From VAZQ01 sp963841105 (GTDB taxonomy: Bacteria > Pseudomonadota > Alphaproteobacteria > Rhizobiales > Xanthobacteraceae), in the NCBI GenBank assembly GCA_963841105.1, contig CAWJCB010000034.1:324215-388214 (forward strand): a DNA stretch of 64,000 nt, given 5' to 3'. A program made the translations under genes and the position numbers. Position 1 is the first letter of the stretch; the number at the start of each line of letters is the position of its first letter. Below the pieces are notes generated by a model that worked only from the letters and a program-made list of their open reading frames with translations, did no database searches and was not told where the DNA came from. Of the stretch, positions 53,814 to 62,870 are shown piece by piece.

Positions 53814-53963
53814 ATGAGTGACATGTTTCAGGCTTTGCTTGATTCGGGCGCGCTCTACCTCGCGGTTGGCGCGGTCATATGCATTGTGCTCGGGATAGGC
53901 GCGGTCCGGCGCCTGTTCCGAGAGGCAAACAAAATCAAGGCTACTCAGTCACAAAAGGATTGA
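53814..53963 (+). CDS. small single-pass membrane protein (49 aa)
   Basis: GGAAGG precedes the ATG. The protein has one membrane helix (ALYLAVGAVICIVLGIGAV) and a basic tail (RRLFREANKIKATQSQKD). It lies about 105 bases after the DUF2239 gene on the same strand. I do not recognise the family. It may belong to the same transcript and anchor a small complex, but nothing proves this. Confidence 0.45.
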   Translation: MSDMFQALLDSGALYLAVGAVICIVLGIGAVRRLFREANKIKATQSQKD

Positions 53964-53987
53964 GACGGTCCGACGTTGGCGCAACGA

Positions 53988-54032
53988 ATGGCCTACGACC
54001 TGCCGCCGCTCCCTTACACTTACAATGCGACC
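53988..54032 (+). pseudogene. N-terminal scrap of Fe/Mn superoxide dismutase
   Basis: The ATG at 53988 opens with MAYDLPPLPYTYNA, which matches the very start of iron/manganese superoxide dismutases (LPPLPYxYxAL). The similarity ends after about 15 codons, and the rest of the enzyme, including the metal-binding HxTKHH region, is missing. It therefore looks like the start of a lost sodB gene joined to unrelated sequence. Confidence 0.5.
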
Positions 54033-54134
54033 TCCTCACCACACCACGGGCGCAATCGCGGCCTACTGTTTTGTGCAACAGAGCGGACGCCCATCCGTCT
54101 TGCTGACACGCGCCAAGAGAATGATACCTTGACG

Positions 54135-54614
54135 ATGGCGGAACAGAAATCTGCTGGCAGACTGGTCGCCGCGGTGGTCGCCGTGCTCATGATCATGGCA
54201 GAGTGCGCCCGCGCACGGTCGGATGAGCTGCGGCTCTCGCCAAGTCTACCTGATCCAGCGTTTAGCTCACCCAAGCTATCCGAGAAATCGTCCACGACCA
54301 TGGGCGGTGCTATCGAGAGTGCTGCGACTGAGAGTGCCGCCCCCCGCAACGACATGAGAAGCTTGCAGGCTGCGCCATCCTCGGGCGGATTTCCCAGTCG
54401 AAATGACCAGCTTCGCATTGGCGAGAGTTATATCGGCATTCAAACGAATAAGAATCTGCAGGTGATCGATCCTTTGAAACGAAGTGACTGCTCAAATGAC
54501 GATGAGTGTGCGGACTATTCAGGTCTGCCGAAGTCCGAGCCGGCGAGGCGAAATCTGAAGAGTCTGAGAAAGCCATTCATCGGGCTGTCCATCTCCACGC
54601 CGCTGCAATGGTGA
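54135..54614 (+). CDS. secreted hypothetical protein (159 aa)
   Basis: I start at ATG 54135 (MAEQKSAGRL), which gives a signal peptide with a clear hydrophobic core (LVAAVVAVLMIMAECARA); earlier starts would run through the sodB-like scrap. The mature part is Ser/Pro-rich and probably unstructured at first, with a C-terminal region IGESYIGIQTNKNLQVIDPLKRSDCSNDDECADY containing two cysteines, and ends in a basic segment and TPLQW. No family is recognised. Confidence 0.5.
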   Translation: MAEQKSAGRLVAAVVAVLMIMAECARARSDELRLSPSLPDPAFSSPKLSEKSSTTMGGAIESAATESAAPRNDMRSLQAAPSSGGFPSRNDQLRIGESYIGIQTNKNLQVIDPLKRSDCSNDDECADYSGLPKSEPARRNLKSLRKPFIGLSISTPLQW

Positions 54615-54835
54615 AAACTTCAGCGCGCAGGGTGACGCGGGAGCATGAGCCAACCGCGCGACAAGGGGGCGGGCCACTGCGTGGCGAAGCTTGATCAGAG
54701 GGTCCTTCTCGTAGTCTGATGCGCGGGTTCTTGCGTCATCGGAGCGGCAGACAAATATGGTGATGAGGCGAGCCGCGGCCAGCCGCCTTCTCCAGGAGCC
54801 TTTGACGGCCTGCATTCTTTGCCCGCTGGCCCTTC

Positions 54836-56812
54836 ATGCATTCCTCCAGGCAGTCAATGGGAGCACTTGCCAGGCTTGATGCCAGGTTGCTGCGCTTGCT
54901 TTGCATGGTGGCTTGCACCGTGCTGCTGGCCGCCTCGGCATCATCGCAGCAACAACCCGCGCGCGTGGCGCTCGTCATCGGCAACGCCAGCTATCCCGAT
55001 GCCACCTTGCCTCTCTCGACAACCATCAGCGACGTTCGCGCGCTCACGGCGGAGTTGCTCCGTCATGAGTTTACGGTCAACGTCAAGGAGAATGTCGGCA
55101 AGCAGGAGATGCAGGACGCCATCGATGCCTTTCTTGGAAAGATTAGCAACGGCACGACTGCGCTGCTCTATTTCAGCGGTTACGGCATCCAGGTTGAGCG
55201 GCAGACGTTTCTCATTCCAATCAACGCGGAGATCTGGCGCGAGGCCGACGTGCGGAGAGAAGGAGTAAGCGTCGATAGTCTGCTCGCCGCGATGAACCGC
55301 AGAGGCGCTAAGGTGAAGATCGTGATCATTGACGCCGCCCGTCGTAATCCGTTCGAGCCACGCTTTCGCACCGCCGCCGCGGGTCTCCACGCGATTGACA
55401 CCCCGGAAGGGACCCTGGCGATGTACTCCACTACGCCCGGCAAGCTGATCAGTGACGGCGGCGAAACGAACAGCGTTTTCATCAGCGAGCTGATCAAGCA
55501 GATGCGCGTCCCGGATTTGACCGCCGAGCAGGTTTTCAACCGCGTACGCGTTGCCGTGTCCCGCACCACCAACAACGAGCAGGTTCCCTCGGTGTCCTCC
55601 TCCCTGGTCAACGAGTTCCGGTTTGGCGAGGGCCTGGCAGCAGCCCCTGATTCCAAACCGGTCGTTCCTTCGGCAAGCTCGCCAGCTGCACGCTCAGCCG
55701 ATCCGTGTGCTGGCGCCGCTGATCATTGGCGAAGCGCAGAGGCGATCGGTAACCTTCCGGCGATCGAGGACCATCTTGCGCGGTTTCCCGATTGCGCGTC
55801 CGCGGGGCTTGCCCGCGCGCGGATCGAGGAACTCAAGAGCAGGGATGTGGCGGCCGCTGTTCCTCCCGTGCAGCCGGCTGCGCCGCCGCTCCCCGTGACG
55901 CCGGCGGTGGGCCTTCCGCCGGAGGGCGCGAGGCCTTTGTCAACAGAGGCGGAGCGCGCGCTGGCGCCGAAAGCCATATTCAAGGAATGCGATACCTGCC
56001 CCGAGATGGTCGTGGTGCCAGCGGGCAACTTCATGATGGGCTCGCGCGCCAGTGAAACAGGCCGTTCTGATAATGAAGGACCGCAGCATCCGGTGAAAAT
56101 CGCCAATGCGTTCGCCGTCGGAAAGTTTCACGTGACGGTCGATCAGTTTGCAGCCTTTGTGGCGGAGACCGGCTATGACGCAGAAGGCAAGTGCTTTGTT
56201 TTCGAAGCGGGCAAGATGGAGGAAAAACAGGGACGCTCCTGGCGAAGCCCAGGTTTTGCACAAACCGGCGCCCATCCGGCAGTTTGTCTGAGCTGGAATG
56301 ATGCGAAGGCGTACGTGGCGTGGCTGTCGCGCAAGACGGGCAAGAGCTACCGTCTGTTGACCGAGGCGGAATGGGAATATGCCGCGCGCGGCGGCGGCAC
56401 GACCCGGTACTTCTTCGGCGATGACGAGAAGGCATTGTGCCGATACGCAAACGGTGCAGATCAAACCGCAAAGAGCACCGTCCCCGGAGCACAGAGCTGG
56501 ACGATTGTGCCATGCAGCGACGGGTATCCGTACACGGCGCCGGTCGGAAGCTTCCTGCCAAATGCCTTTGCATTGCACGACATGCACGGCAATGCATGGC
56601 AATGGGTGGAGGACTGCTGGCACGACAATTACACCGGCGCGCCCGCGAACGGCTCCGCGCGCCTATCCGACGCTTGCAAAGTTCATGTGGTTCGCGGCGG
56701 CGCCTGGTGGGCCGGTCCAAGCGGCCTGCGATCGGCGACCCGCGGCCACAATCCTGCGGACAACCGGCATAACTACGTCGGTTTTCGTCTCGGCAGAACC
56801 CTGAACCCCTGA
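54836..56812 (+). CDS. caspase-fold/FGE-fold fusion protein with lost caspase dyad
   Basis: After a signal peptide or anchor (about 17-37) comes a p20-like caspase domain (residues 42-265) with RVALVIGNASYP, the catalytic-histidine strand LLYFSGYGIQ and the catalytic-cysteine strand IVIIDAARRNPF. In active caspases these read SGHG and DACR; here Tyr116 replaces His and Ala168 replaces Cys, so peptidase activity is not expected. A Pro-rich linker (340-365) leads to a formylglycine-generating-enzyme-fold domain (about 385-655) with MVVVPAGNFMMGS, LLTEAEWEYAARGG, NAWQWVEDCW and VVRGGAWW...RSATRG. Export and the dead caspase fold suggest a binding or scaffold role in the envelope. Alternative start at 54857. 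Confidence 0.9.
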   Translation: MHSSRQSMGALARLDARLLRLLCMVACTVLLAASASSQQQPARVALVIGNASYPDATLPLSTTISDVRALTAELLRHEFTVNVKENVGKQEMQDAIDAFLGKISNGTTALLYFSGYGIQVERQTFLIPINAEIWREADVRREGVSVDSLLAAMNRRGAKVKIVIIDAARRNPFEPRFRTAAAGLHAIDTPEGTLAMYSTTPGKLISDGGETNSVFISELIKQMRVPDLTAEQVFNRVRVAVSRTTNNEQVPSVSSSLVNEFRFGEGLAAAPDSKPVVPSASSPAARSADPCAGAADHWRSAEAIGNLPAIEDHLARFPDCASAGLARARIEELKSRDVAAAVPPVQPAAPPLPVTPAVGLPPEGARPLSTEAERALAPKAIFKECDTCPEMVVVPAGNFMMGSRASETGRSDNEGPQHPVKIANAFAVGKFHVTVDQFAAFVAETGYDAEGKCFVFEAGKMEEKQGRSWRSPGFAQTGAHPAVCLSWNDAKAYVAWLSRKTGKSYRLLTEAEWEYAARGGGTTRYFFGDDEKALCRYANGADQTAKSTVPGAQSWTIVPCSDGYPYTAPVGSFLPNAFALHDMHGNAWQWVEDCWHDNYTGAPANGSARLSDACKVHVVRGGAWWAGPSGLRSATRGHNPADNRHNYVGFRLGRTLNP

Positions 56813-56830
56813 TTGCTAAGGAGACGCCAA

Positions 56831-57869
56831 GTGGCAAACGAGATCGGAACGTCGCGACGCGCCTTCATTGCGGCGAGTGCAGGCGCCGCGGCGGCAGGTT
56901 CGGTTCTTCCTGCGTTGGAAAGCGCGGCCCAGAGCACCGCACCCCTGAAGATTGTCGACTTTCACAATCACTACATCGGAACGTCATGGACGTTGAAGAG
57001 TCTGGCCGGCATGCCCGCCCAGGCACGGGCGACGTGGGAAAGAATTTACGGCAATCTGCAGAGCCACGCTTCGCTGCTGGATTCAGTGGAATCGGCCGGC
57101 ATCGCGGCGCGCGTGATCAATACGCCAACCGCGTTCATTGAAGATGTGGACGGCAACATCCCGCCCGACGCCGAGCAGCGTATCAATGACCAGATGGCCG
57201 CGCTCGTCGGGCAAGCTGTACGGACTCGCCACCGTCGATGCCTTTTCAGGTGATGCAGGCGCCCGTGAGGTTACGCGAGCCGTGCGTGAATTGGGCCTGC
57301 GAGGCGTGTTTCTCGAGAGCGCCAAGCGCGACCTTCTGCTCGGCGCCAAGCAAACGCTGCCGACACTCGCGGCCGCGGCGTCGCTCGGGGTGCCTGTGTT
57401 TGTGCATCCGCAGACCGATCCACAATTGCACAAGCGCTTCTCCCAGAGCGGACGGATTGGCGTGCGCCTTGCGCGGGCAACCATAAATAGCGCCGCTCTC
57501 ATCTCGATGATCGAGGGTGGTACTTTCGACGAATTGCCGAAACTCTGCGTGGTTGTCACCACCCTCGCAATAGGTGGCGTGCTGCTGGCGGGCGGCTTCG
57601 GTGACGGCGAGCGAATTCGGCGCGATGCGCCGGCGCTGGCGCGGCGCCACATTTATATCGACACGATGGGCATTCATCCTGCCGTCATCCGCTGCGCGGT
57701 CGACATGCTGGGTTCCGATCATGTCCTTGTCGGCACCGATTGGCCGATCGCAGTCGAAAAGTCCGTCCCGGAGCGGCTGGCGACTGCATTCGCACATTGC
57801 GGGCTGAGCCCGGCCGAGCAACAGATGATCGCAAGCGGCAACACGCTTCGGCTCTTGGGCATTGGTTAG
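56831..57869 (+). pseudogene. exported amidohydrolase (TIM-barrel), one frameshift
   Basis: AAGGAGA lies seven bases before GTG 56831. A twin-arginine leader (SRRAFIAASAGAAAAG) precedes an amidohydrolase_2-type barrel: IVDFHNHY with the HxH site, then after a frame change at the GGG at 57209-57211, GKLYGLATVDAFSGDAG, VFVHPQTDPQ, YIDTMGIHP and VGTDWPIAVEK with the catalytic aspartate. Removing one G gives a single frame of about 345 residues. Such enzymes are decarboxylases or hydrolases of aromatic or amide compounds. It follows the caspase-like gene by about 18 bases and converges with a Bug receptor gene. Confidence 0.75.
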
Positions 57870-57871
57870 AA

Positions 57872-58870
57872 TCAATCAGCGCTCACGCCGCTGGCCGCAA
57901 TCGGGCCCGCCCACTTCGCGAGCTCGCGCGGCACGAACGAAGCGAGGTATTCGGGACTTCGGCGTTCCGGCGCGGGGACAGTCACGCCTATGCTTGCGAA
58001 CCGCTCGCGCACGAACGGCATATCGACCGCTTCGCTCGTCGCCTGCGCGAGGCGGCGCACGATTGCTTCCGGCGTTCCCTTGGGAAACACAAATGCGCTC
58101 CACGAGCTGCAATCAAGATCGGCCAGGCCCTGCTCCTGTGCGGTCGGCAGATCGGGCAGCACGGGTGGCCGCGCCGGACCGAGCGTCGCGATGGCTTTCA
58201 CTACGCCGGCTTGGATGTGGGGAAAGGCGGTGGAAATCTGGTCGCACATGAAATCGATGCGCCCCGCCATCAGATCTTGCAGCGCCAGCGCGCTGCCGCG
58301 ATAGGGCACATGGGTGATGTTGGTGCCCATCAAGGTGTTGAGCAGCACGGCGCAGACATGCAGCCCGGAACCGGCGCCGGCTGAGCCGAACTTCATGCTC
58401 GCCTGGTTGGATTGTGCGTAGGCGATGAAATCCTTGAGGCTGTCGACTGGCAGGTCCTTGCGCGCGATCAGGATGCGCGCGGAATCTGCAAACAGGGAAA
58501 CCGGCGCAAAATCGGTGACGGCGTTATAAAGCGGCCTCTTGTACAGGTTGGGAATCTGGCCGAGCACCGCGAGGCCACCCAGCAACAAAGTGTAGCCATC
58601 GGGTGCAGCCTTGGCCGCGCGGCTCGATCCGGTCATGCCGCCGGCGCCACCGATATTCTCGATCACCATCTGCTGGTGCAGAATCTCGCTCAGGCCCACC
58701 GCCAAGATACGGCCAAGCGTGTCGACCGGGCCGCCAGCCGCATAGGGCACGACCATGGTGATCGGGCGGGTAGGCCAGTCTTGCGCCGGCGCGAGGTCGC
58801 AGAAGAGAAAGACGAGCCCGAGCGCGCCTGCAAGAGCGCTGCAGCTCTGGCCGATCATGCCGCAAATCAT
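57872..58870 (-). CDS. Bug-family (TctC-like) solute receptor
   Basis: About 332 residues from the ATG at 58870, with a signal region (ALAGALGLVFLFCDLAPAQ) and WPTRPITMVVPYAAGGPVDTLGRILAVGL and IENIGGAGGMTGSSRAAKAAPDGYTLLLGG. ATG 58906 or 58861 are alternative starts. It ends two bases after the stop of the convergent amidohydrolase and lies downstream of a second amidohydrolase/receptor pair on its own strand. Confidence 0.9.
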   Translation of the reverse strand: MICGMIGQSCSALAGALGLVFLFCDLAPAQDWPTRPITMVVPYAAGGPVDTLGRILAVGLSEILHQQMVIENIGGAGGMTGSSRAAKAAPDGYTLLLGGLAVLGQIPNLYKRPLYNAVTDFAPVSLFADSARILIARKDLPVDSLKDFIAYAQSNQASMKFGSAGAGSGLHVCAVLLNTLMGTNITHVPYRGSALALQDLMAGRIDFMCDQISTAFPHIQAGVVKAIATLGPARPPVLPDLPTAQEQGLADLDCSSWSAFVFPKGTPEAIVRRLAQATSEAVDMPFVRERFASIGVTVPAPERRSPEYLASFVPRELAKWAGPIAASGVSAD

Positions 58871-59101
58871 TCCTGCATCACCCTGCTGTATGTTGCCTTG
58901 CTGCATCTTGCCCTGCTTGGCTCACGCTCGGATAGCCGGGAGGACGCCATCCCAGCGAGAGCAGCACCGCTCGCAAATGGTCAAAACCAGCATTATTCCA
59001 ATGCATCAGATTTCACCACACTCAGCGTTCAATTCGGATGCGTCCAGACGCGCCTGATCCCTGTTCCGGCGGCGCGGAGGCCTATCGCGTGCGCACCGCG
59101 A

Positions 59102-60580
59102 TCAAATCACGGCATAAGACATCGGGCACATCTCTTCGGCCGTGCGGCCGAGCGTGTCCCAGCTCTGCCAGTTTCTCCAGGTCCGCTCTCCGACCCGCTG
59201 CGCGGCCGCGAGCAAATGCGCATCGTCGATGCCTTCGATGACCCGGTCGCGCATGCATACCTTTCCGCCCGCGATCACGGTCCGGACATCGTCGCCGATG
59301 CCGCACTCGACCAGGCTGTGAATGGGATCGCGCACTGGCCCGTGGCGGATGCTGCGCTGATCGATGAGGATGATGTCGGCCTTGGCTCCAGGCAAGAGAC
59401 GGCCGAGATCGCCGCGATTTAGAGACCGTGCCCCCGCCACTGTCGCCGCATCGAAAACCTCGGCGGCAGTGGCGGCGCTCAGGTCATGTTCAAGGACCTT
59501 GGCGAAATAGGACGCGGTCCGCATCTGCATGATCATGTCGCGCGGGTATGTATCACTGCCGAGCGCGACATTGACGCCGGCCTTGCGGTACCTGCTCCAG
59601 GTATCCAGAAACCGCGCGCGTCGTGCCAGATTGCAGGGGCAATGCGAGATCGTCGCGCCGTGCGTCCCGATCAACTCGATGTCGTGGCCGCCGCTGTAGG
59701 CCAGTCGCCGGTGCTCGGCGACGAAGTTGCCATGCCCGATATTGAGAATCGCGCCAAGCGCAAGCAGGCCCACATGGTCCAGGAGCTCGATCGAGGTCTT
59801 CTGGTGCTCGCGCAGGATGTCATAGAACTCGTGCACGCTGTAGGCGGCATGGATGCAAACCGGGAACTTGTTGGCTCGCGCTATCTCCGCGGTCTTCTGT
59901 AGCTGGGCTACCGAGCACGTTTCCACGCGCTTGGGCGCCAGGATCGCCCGCAGCCGTCCGCTCGACGCGCCGTCGACGCGCTCCGAGAATGCGATTGAAT
60001 CGGCAAACACCTTCTCGCCTTGCGCCTCGTCGATCACCCGGGTCAGCCGGCCGCCCGGACCACCCACCCAGCCGCCGAGATCATATCCGGCGCCGAGATA
60101 GGCCCGGATGCCGATGCGATCCACCGCGGTGGCGAGCGCTTCCTGCATGTGAACCGGCGCGCCCATTTCAACGAACGTGGTGACGCCGTTTCGGATCAGC
60201 TCGACCGCGGTGAACAATGCCCACGGGTCGTCCGCGTGGAGCTTCTTGTCATGGTCCGAGAAGAAACGCGGATCCCCGCCGACCGTGGCACCTTGGCGCG
60301 CGACGTCGAACTCCAGAAACGGCTGCCCAAAATAATCCGGTCTGCCGACATCCGTGATCATGCGCTTCTGCGCCTGATAGCCGGCGTGCACGTGTGTATC
60401 GATGAACCCAGGGGCAACCAGCATGCCACCCCCGTCGATCTCATCATTCACCTCACCGGGAAACTCACGACCGACAAAGATGATGGTATCGTTCTCGTAC
60501 ACCACCTCGCCGTTGCGTATGAGCGTGTGTTTAACGTCGTCGTGGCCAACGACCCACCCCCCTTTGACGCGTGTTCTCAT
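59102..60580 (-). CDS. chlorohydrolase/cytosine-deaminase-type amidohydrolase
   Basis: The 492-residue enzyme has an N-terminal small beta domain (VKGGWVVGHDD...LIRNGEVVYEND) and the metal-binding barrel: APGFIDTHVHAGYQ near residue 60, PVCIHAAYSVHEF near 250, NIGHGNFVAEHRR, HGATISHCPCNLARR and NVALGSDTYPRDM with the metal aspartate. This is the subtype III amidohydrolase layout of guanine/cytosine deaminases and triazine hydrolases. The substrate cannot be fixed. It begins seven bases after a Bug receptor gene on the same strand, so uptake and hydrolysis are linked. Confidence 0.88.
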   Translation of the reverse strand: MRTRVKGGWVVGHDDVKHTLIRNGEVVYENDTIIFVGREFPGEVNDEIDGGGMLVAPGFIDTHVHAGYQAQKRMITDVGRPDYFGQPFLEFDVARQGATVGGDPRFFSDHDKKLHADDPWALFTAVELIRNGVTTFVEMGAPVHMQEALATAVDRIGIRAYLGAGYDLGGWVGGPGGRLTRVIDEAQGEKVFADSIAFSERVDGASSGRLRAILAPKRVETCSVAQLQKTAEIARANKFPVCIHAAYSVHEFYDILREHQKTSIELLDHVGLLALGAILNIGHGNFVAEHRRLAYSGGHDIELIGTHGATISHCPCNLARRARFLDTWSRYRKAGVNVALGSDTYPRDMIMQMRTASYFAKVLEHDLSAATAAEVFDAATVAGARSLNRGDLGRLLPGAKADIILIDQRSIRHGPVRDPIHSLVECGIGDDVRTVIAGGKVCMRDRVIEGIDDAHLLAAAQRVGERTWRNWQSWDTLGRTAEEMCPMSYAVI

Positions 60581-60587
60581 TGCGACA

Positions 60588-61547
60588 TCAGTTGGCTTTT
60601 ATTCCGGCTGACTTGACAAGTTCCTTGTTGATCCGGACTTCGTCAGCCAAAAGCCTGTCGAACTCCGCGGATGTCATCGGCATCGGGTCGGCGCCAAGGG
60701 ACTTCATCTTCGCCTTCACCTCAGGGAGGCCAAGCGCCTTCTCGGTCTCGCGGGAGAGCGTCTCGATGATGGACCGCGGTGTGCCACGCGGCACCATCAC
60801 GCCGGCCCAGAAATTGTAGTCGGAGTTGGGGTAACCAGCCTCCGTCGTCGTGGGCACATCCGGCAAGGCGGTGGCGCGCGCAATGCTGCTGACGGCAAGC
60901 GCCTTTACCGAGCCCTGCTCCAGCATCGACATCGCTGGAAGGAGCGCGCTGAAGGAAAAATCGATGCGTCCGGCCATCACTTCCGTCAGCGCCTCCGGTG
61001 AACCCTTGAACGGGACGTGCACAGCGTGAAATCCGGCGCTTCTCATGAAGCGCTCGGCATTAAGATGGGTGGCATTGCCGACGCCGCCCGAGCCGTAGTT
61101 GAAGGAATTGGCCTTGGCCGCTGCGACGAATTCGCCGACATTCTTGTAGCCCTTGGCAGCGGACACGAAGAGCACGGTTGGCAGGTTTGCCAGCGCAGTG
61201 ACCCCGCTGAAGTCGCCCACCGCGTCATAGGACAGGCTTGCAAACAATGCCGGCGCGACGGTGTGCGAGGAGGAATTGACCAGGATGGTGTACCCGTCCG
61301 GATCTGCCTTCGCGACTGCCGCGGAGCCGATCGTTCCCCCCGCACCAAGTCTGTTTTCAATGACGAATGGCTGGCTGACTTGCGCCGACACTTTGTCGAA
61401 CACCGTGCGGGCGAGCACGTCGACCGCGCCTCCGGCTGGAAACGGGACAATGATCCGTACCGGCCGGTTGGGCCAGCTTTGCGAACATGCGATGCCGTGC
61501 GACAGCATCAGCACAGCTAAAACGGCAAGCAAGAAGCGTGATGACAT
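60588..61547 (-). CDS. Bug-family (TctC-like) solute receptor
   Basis: 319 residues with signal peptide LLAVLAVLMLSHGIACSQS, then WPNRPVRIIVPFPAGGAVDVLARTVFDKV and IENRLGAGGTIGSAAVAKADPDGYTILVN. It is the first gene of a minus-strand unit with the amidohydrolase just downstream (seven-base gap). It presumably binds that enzyme's substrate. Confidence 0.92.
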   Translation of the reverse strand: MSSRFLLAVLAVLMLSHGIACSQSWPNRPVRIIVPFPAGGAVDVLARTVFDKVSAQVSQPFVIENRLGAGGTIGSAAVAKADPDGYTILVNSSSHTVAPALFASLSYDAVGDFSGVTALANLPTVLFVSAAKGYKNVGEFVAAAKANSFNYGSGGVGNATHLNAERFMRSAGFHAVHVPFKGSPEALTEVMAGRIDFSFSALLPAMSMLEQGSVKALAVSSIARATALPDVPTTTEAGYPNSDYNFWAGVMVPRGTPRSIIETLSRETEKALGLPEVKAKMKSLGADPMPMTSAEFDRLLADEVRINKELVKSAGIKAN

Positions 61548-61626
61548 GTGGAGCCTACCCTATGCTGGGCGATGAAGCGTGGACACTCCAAGCTGCATGC
61601 CTGCAGTGGCCACCACGCGGTGCACC

Positions 61627-61875
61627 CTACTTCTCCGGCGGAAGGATTTCCTGGGGACAGACCTGATCGATGAGGTGGTCACGACGAAGGTCGATCAAAT
61701 GGGCTCTCTTCTCGTCGTTGGTCAAGTTTGCACCGATGCCGTTGACCATTACCATGATCAGACTGCGATCATCCATGTCCAGCCAATACGACCGGCGGAT
61801 GAGCTTGTCCTGGCCGTCCCGAACGAATGGACTGTCGAAGTCAACGGTTAAATCGGGTTGATAGAAGCGCGGCAT
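61627..61875 (-). CDS. hypothetical protein (82 aa)
   Basis: GAGG lies seven bases before the ATG. The protein is soluble and acidic-to-neutral, with an N-terminal strand-rich part (YQPDLTVDFDSPFVRDGQDKLIRRSYWLD) and a helix with NDEKRAHLIDLRRDHLID. It resembles short conserved proteins of unknown function near catabolic receptor genes. It may share a transcript with the downstream Bug gene, 80 bases away. Confidence 0.5.
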   Translation of the reverse strand: MPRFYQPDLTVDFDSPFVRDGQDKLIRRSYWLDMDDRSLIMVMVNGIGANLTNDEKRAHLIDLRRDHLIDQVCPQEILPPEK

Positions 61876-61985
61876 CGGTTGCCTCAGTGTTGCGGGTTGA
61901 CGTCAGGACGCGCATGCTTGCGTTTGGTCAATGTCCGACGTGCCGGGCTCGCCGGCAAGAGCAGATGCGATTGCATGAGAAGGGA

Positions 61986-62870
61986 ATGATCGTTGTGCTG
62001 TCGGCACGCATATTCGCGGCCGCGGTCTTTGCGCCGGGCGTTACCGGCTCAGCATGTGCCAAAGATGGCCTACCCGAGCGCGTGACTTTTCCGAGTGCCG
62101 ACAGCAAGACCACTCTGGTGGGGTATGTGTTCGGGCCGGCTCATCCAGGGGCAACGCAAGTGCCCGCCGTGGTGATGATGCATGGGCGGGCAGGCGCCTA
62201 TTCCTCGGCGGCGAACGGCCGCTATGACGCCTCGACCCTGTCGCAGCGGCATCAGATGTGGGGGCGCCTGTGGGCCGAGCGCGGCTATATCGCGATCCTT
62301 GTCGATGGCTTCGGGCCACGTGGATATCCCCACGGTTTCCCTCGTTTCAGCTATGACGCCCGCCCGGAAGAGCTCAACGAAGTAACGGTGCGACCGCTCG
62401 ACGCCTATGGCGCGCTGGCCTATCTGAGCTCGCGTCGCGATGTCATGCCCGACCGCGTCGGCCTGCAGGGATGGTCGAACGGTGGAAGCGCGGCGCTCGC
62501 GACCATGGCAATCCCGGCGTCGCGCGCCGCCGGCCATGCACCTGCCCTGCGGTTCCGTGCGGCGCTCGCATTCTACCCGGCGTGCGGCCTGAAGGGGCAG
62601 TTCGAGGACGGCATAAGCCCCTATGCGCCGGTGCGCGTGCTGCAAGGGGATGCTGACGAAGAAGTATCGCCACGCCGCTGCGCCGCGTTTGTTGATCGCA
62701 GCAAAGCTCAGGGAGGCGATATCGACATCGTTCTTTATCCCGGCGCCACCCACGACTTCGATGATCCCGGGCGGTCGCGCCAAGCCTTAACCGCGAACGC
62801 GAGAGCAAAGGACGACGCCATGGCGCGGGCGCAACAATTATTCTGTCAATATCTCGGTGGGTGTCCGTAA
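61986..62870 (+). CDS. secreted dienelactone-hydrolase-family protein
   Basis: I start at ATG 61986, giving a signal peptide ending SACA-K. The alpha/beta-hydrolase core shows PAVVMMHGRAGAY (oxyanion region), RVGLQGWSNGGSAALATMA with the nucleophile in GWSNGG, VLQGDADEEVSPRRC with the acid residue, and YPGATHDFDDPG with the catalytic histidine. Several cysteines in the export-competent part (YPACGLKG; FCQYLGGCP) may form disulfides. It would hydrolyse lactones or esters in the periplasm. It is divergent from the small gene at 61627. Confidence 0.85.
   Translation: MIVVLSARIFAAAVFAPGVTGSACAKDGLPERVTFPSADSKTTLVGYVFGPAHPGATQVPAVVMMHGRAGAYSSAANGRYDASTLSQRHQMWGRLWAERGYIAILVDGFGPRGYPHGFPRFSYDARPEELNEVTVRPLDAYGALAYLSSRRDVMPDRVGLQGWSNGGSAALATMAIPASRAAGHAPALRFRAALAFYPACGLKGQFEDGISPYAPVRVLQGDADEEVSPRRCAAFVDRSKAQGGDIDIVLYPGATHDFDDPGRSRQALTANARAKDDAMARAQQLFCQYLGGCP

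Noticed and set aside
55985..56812. Diversity-generating retroelement target in the FGE-fold C terminus
   Set aside because: The fold is the one often diversified, but no reverse transcriptase, template repeat or Avd gene is present in the window.
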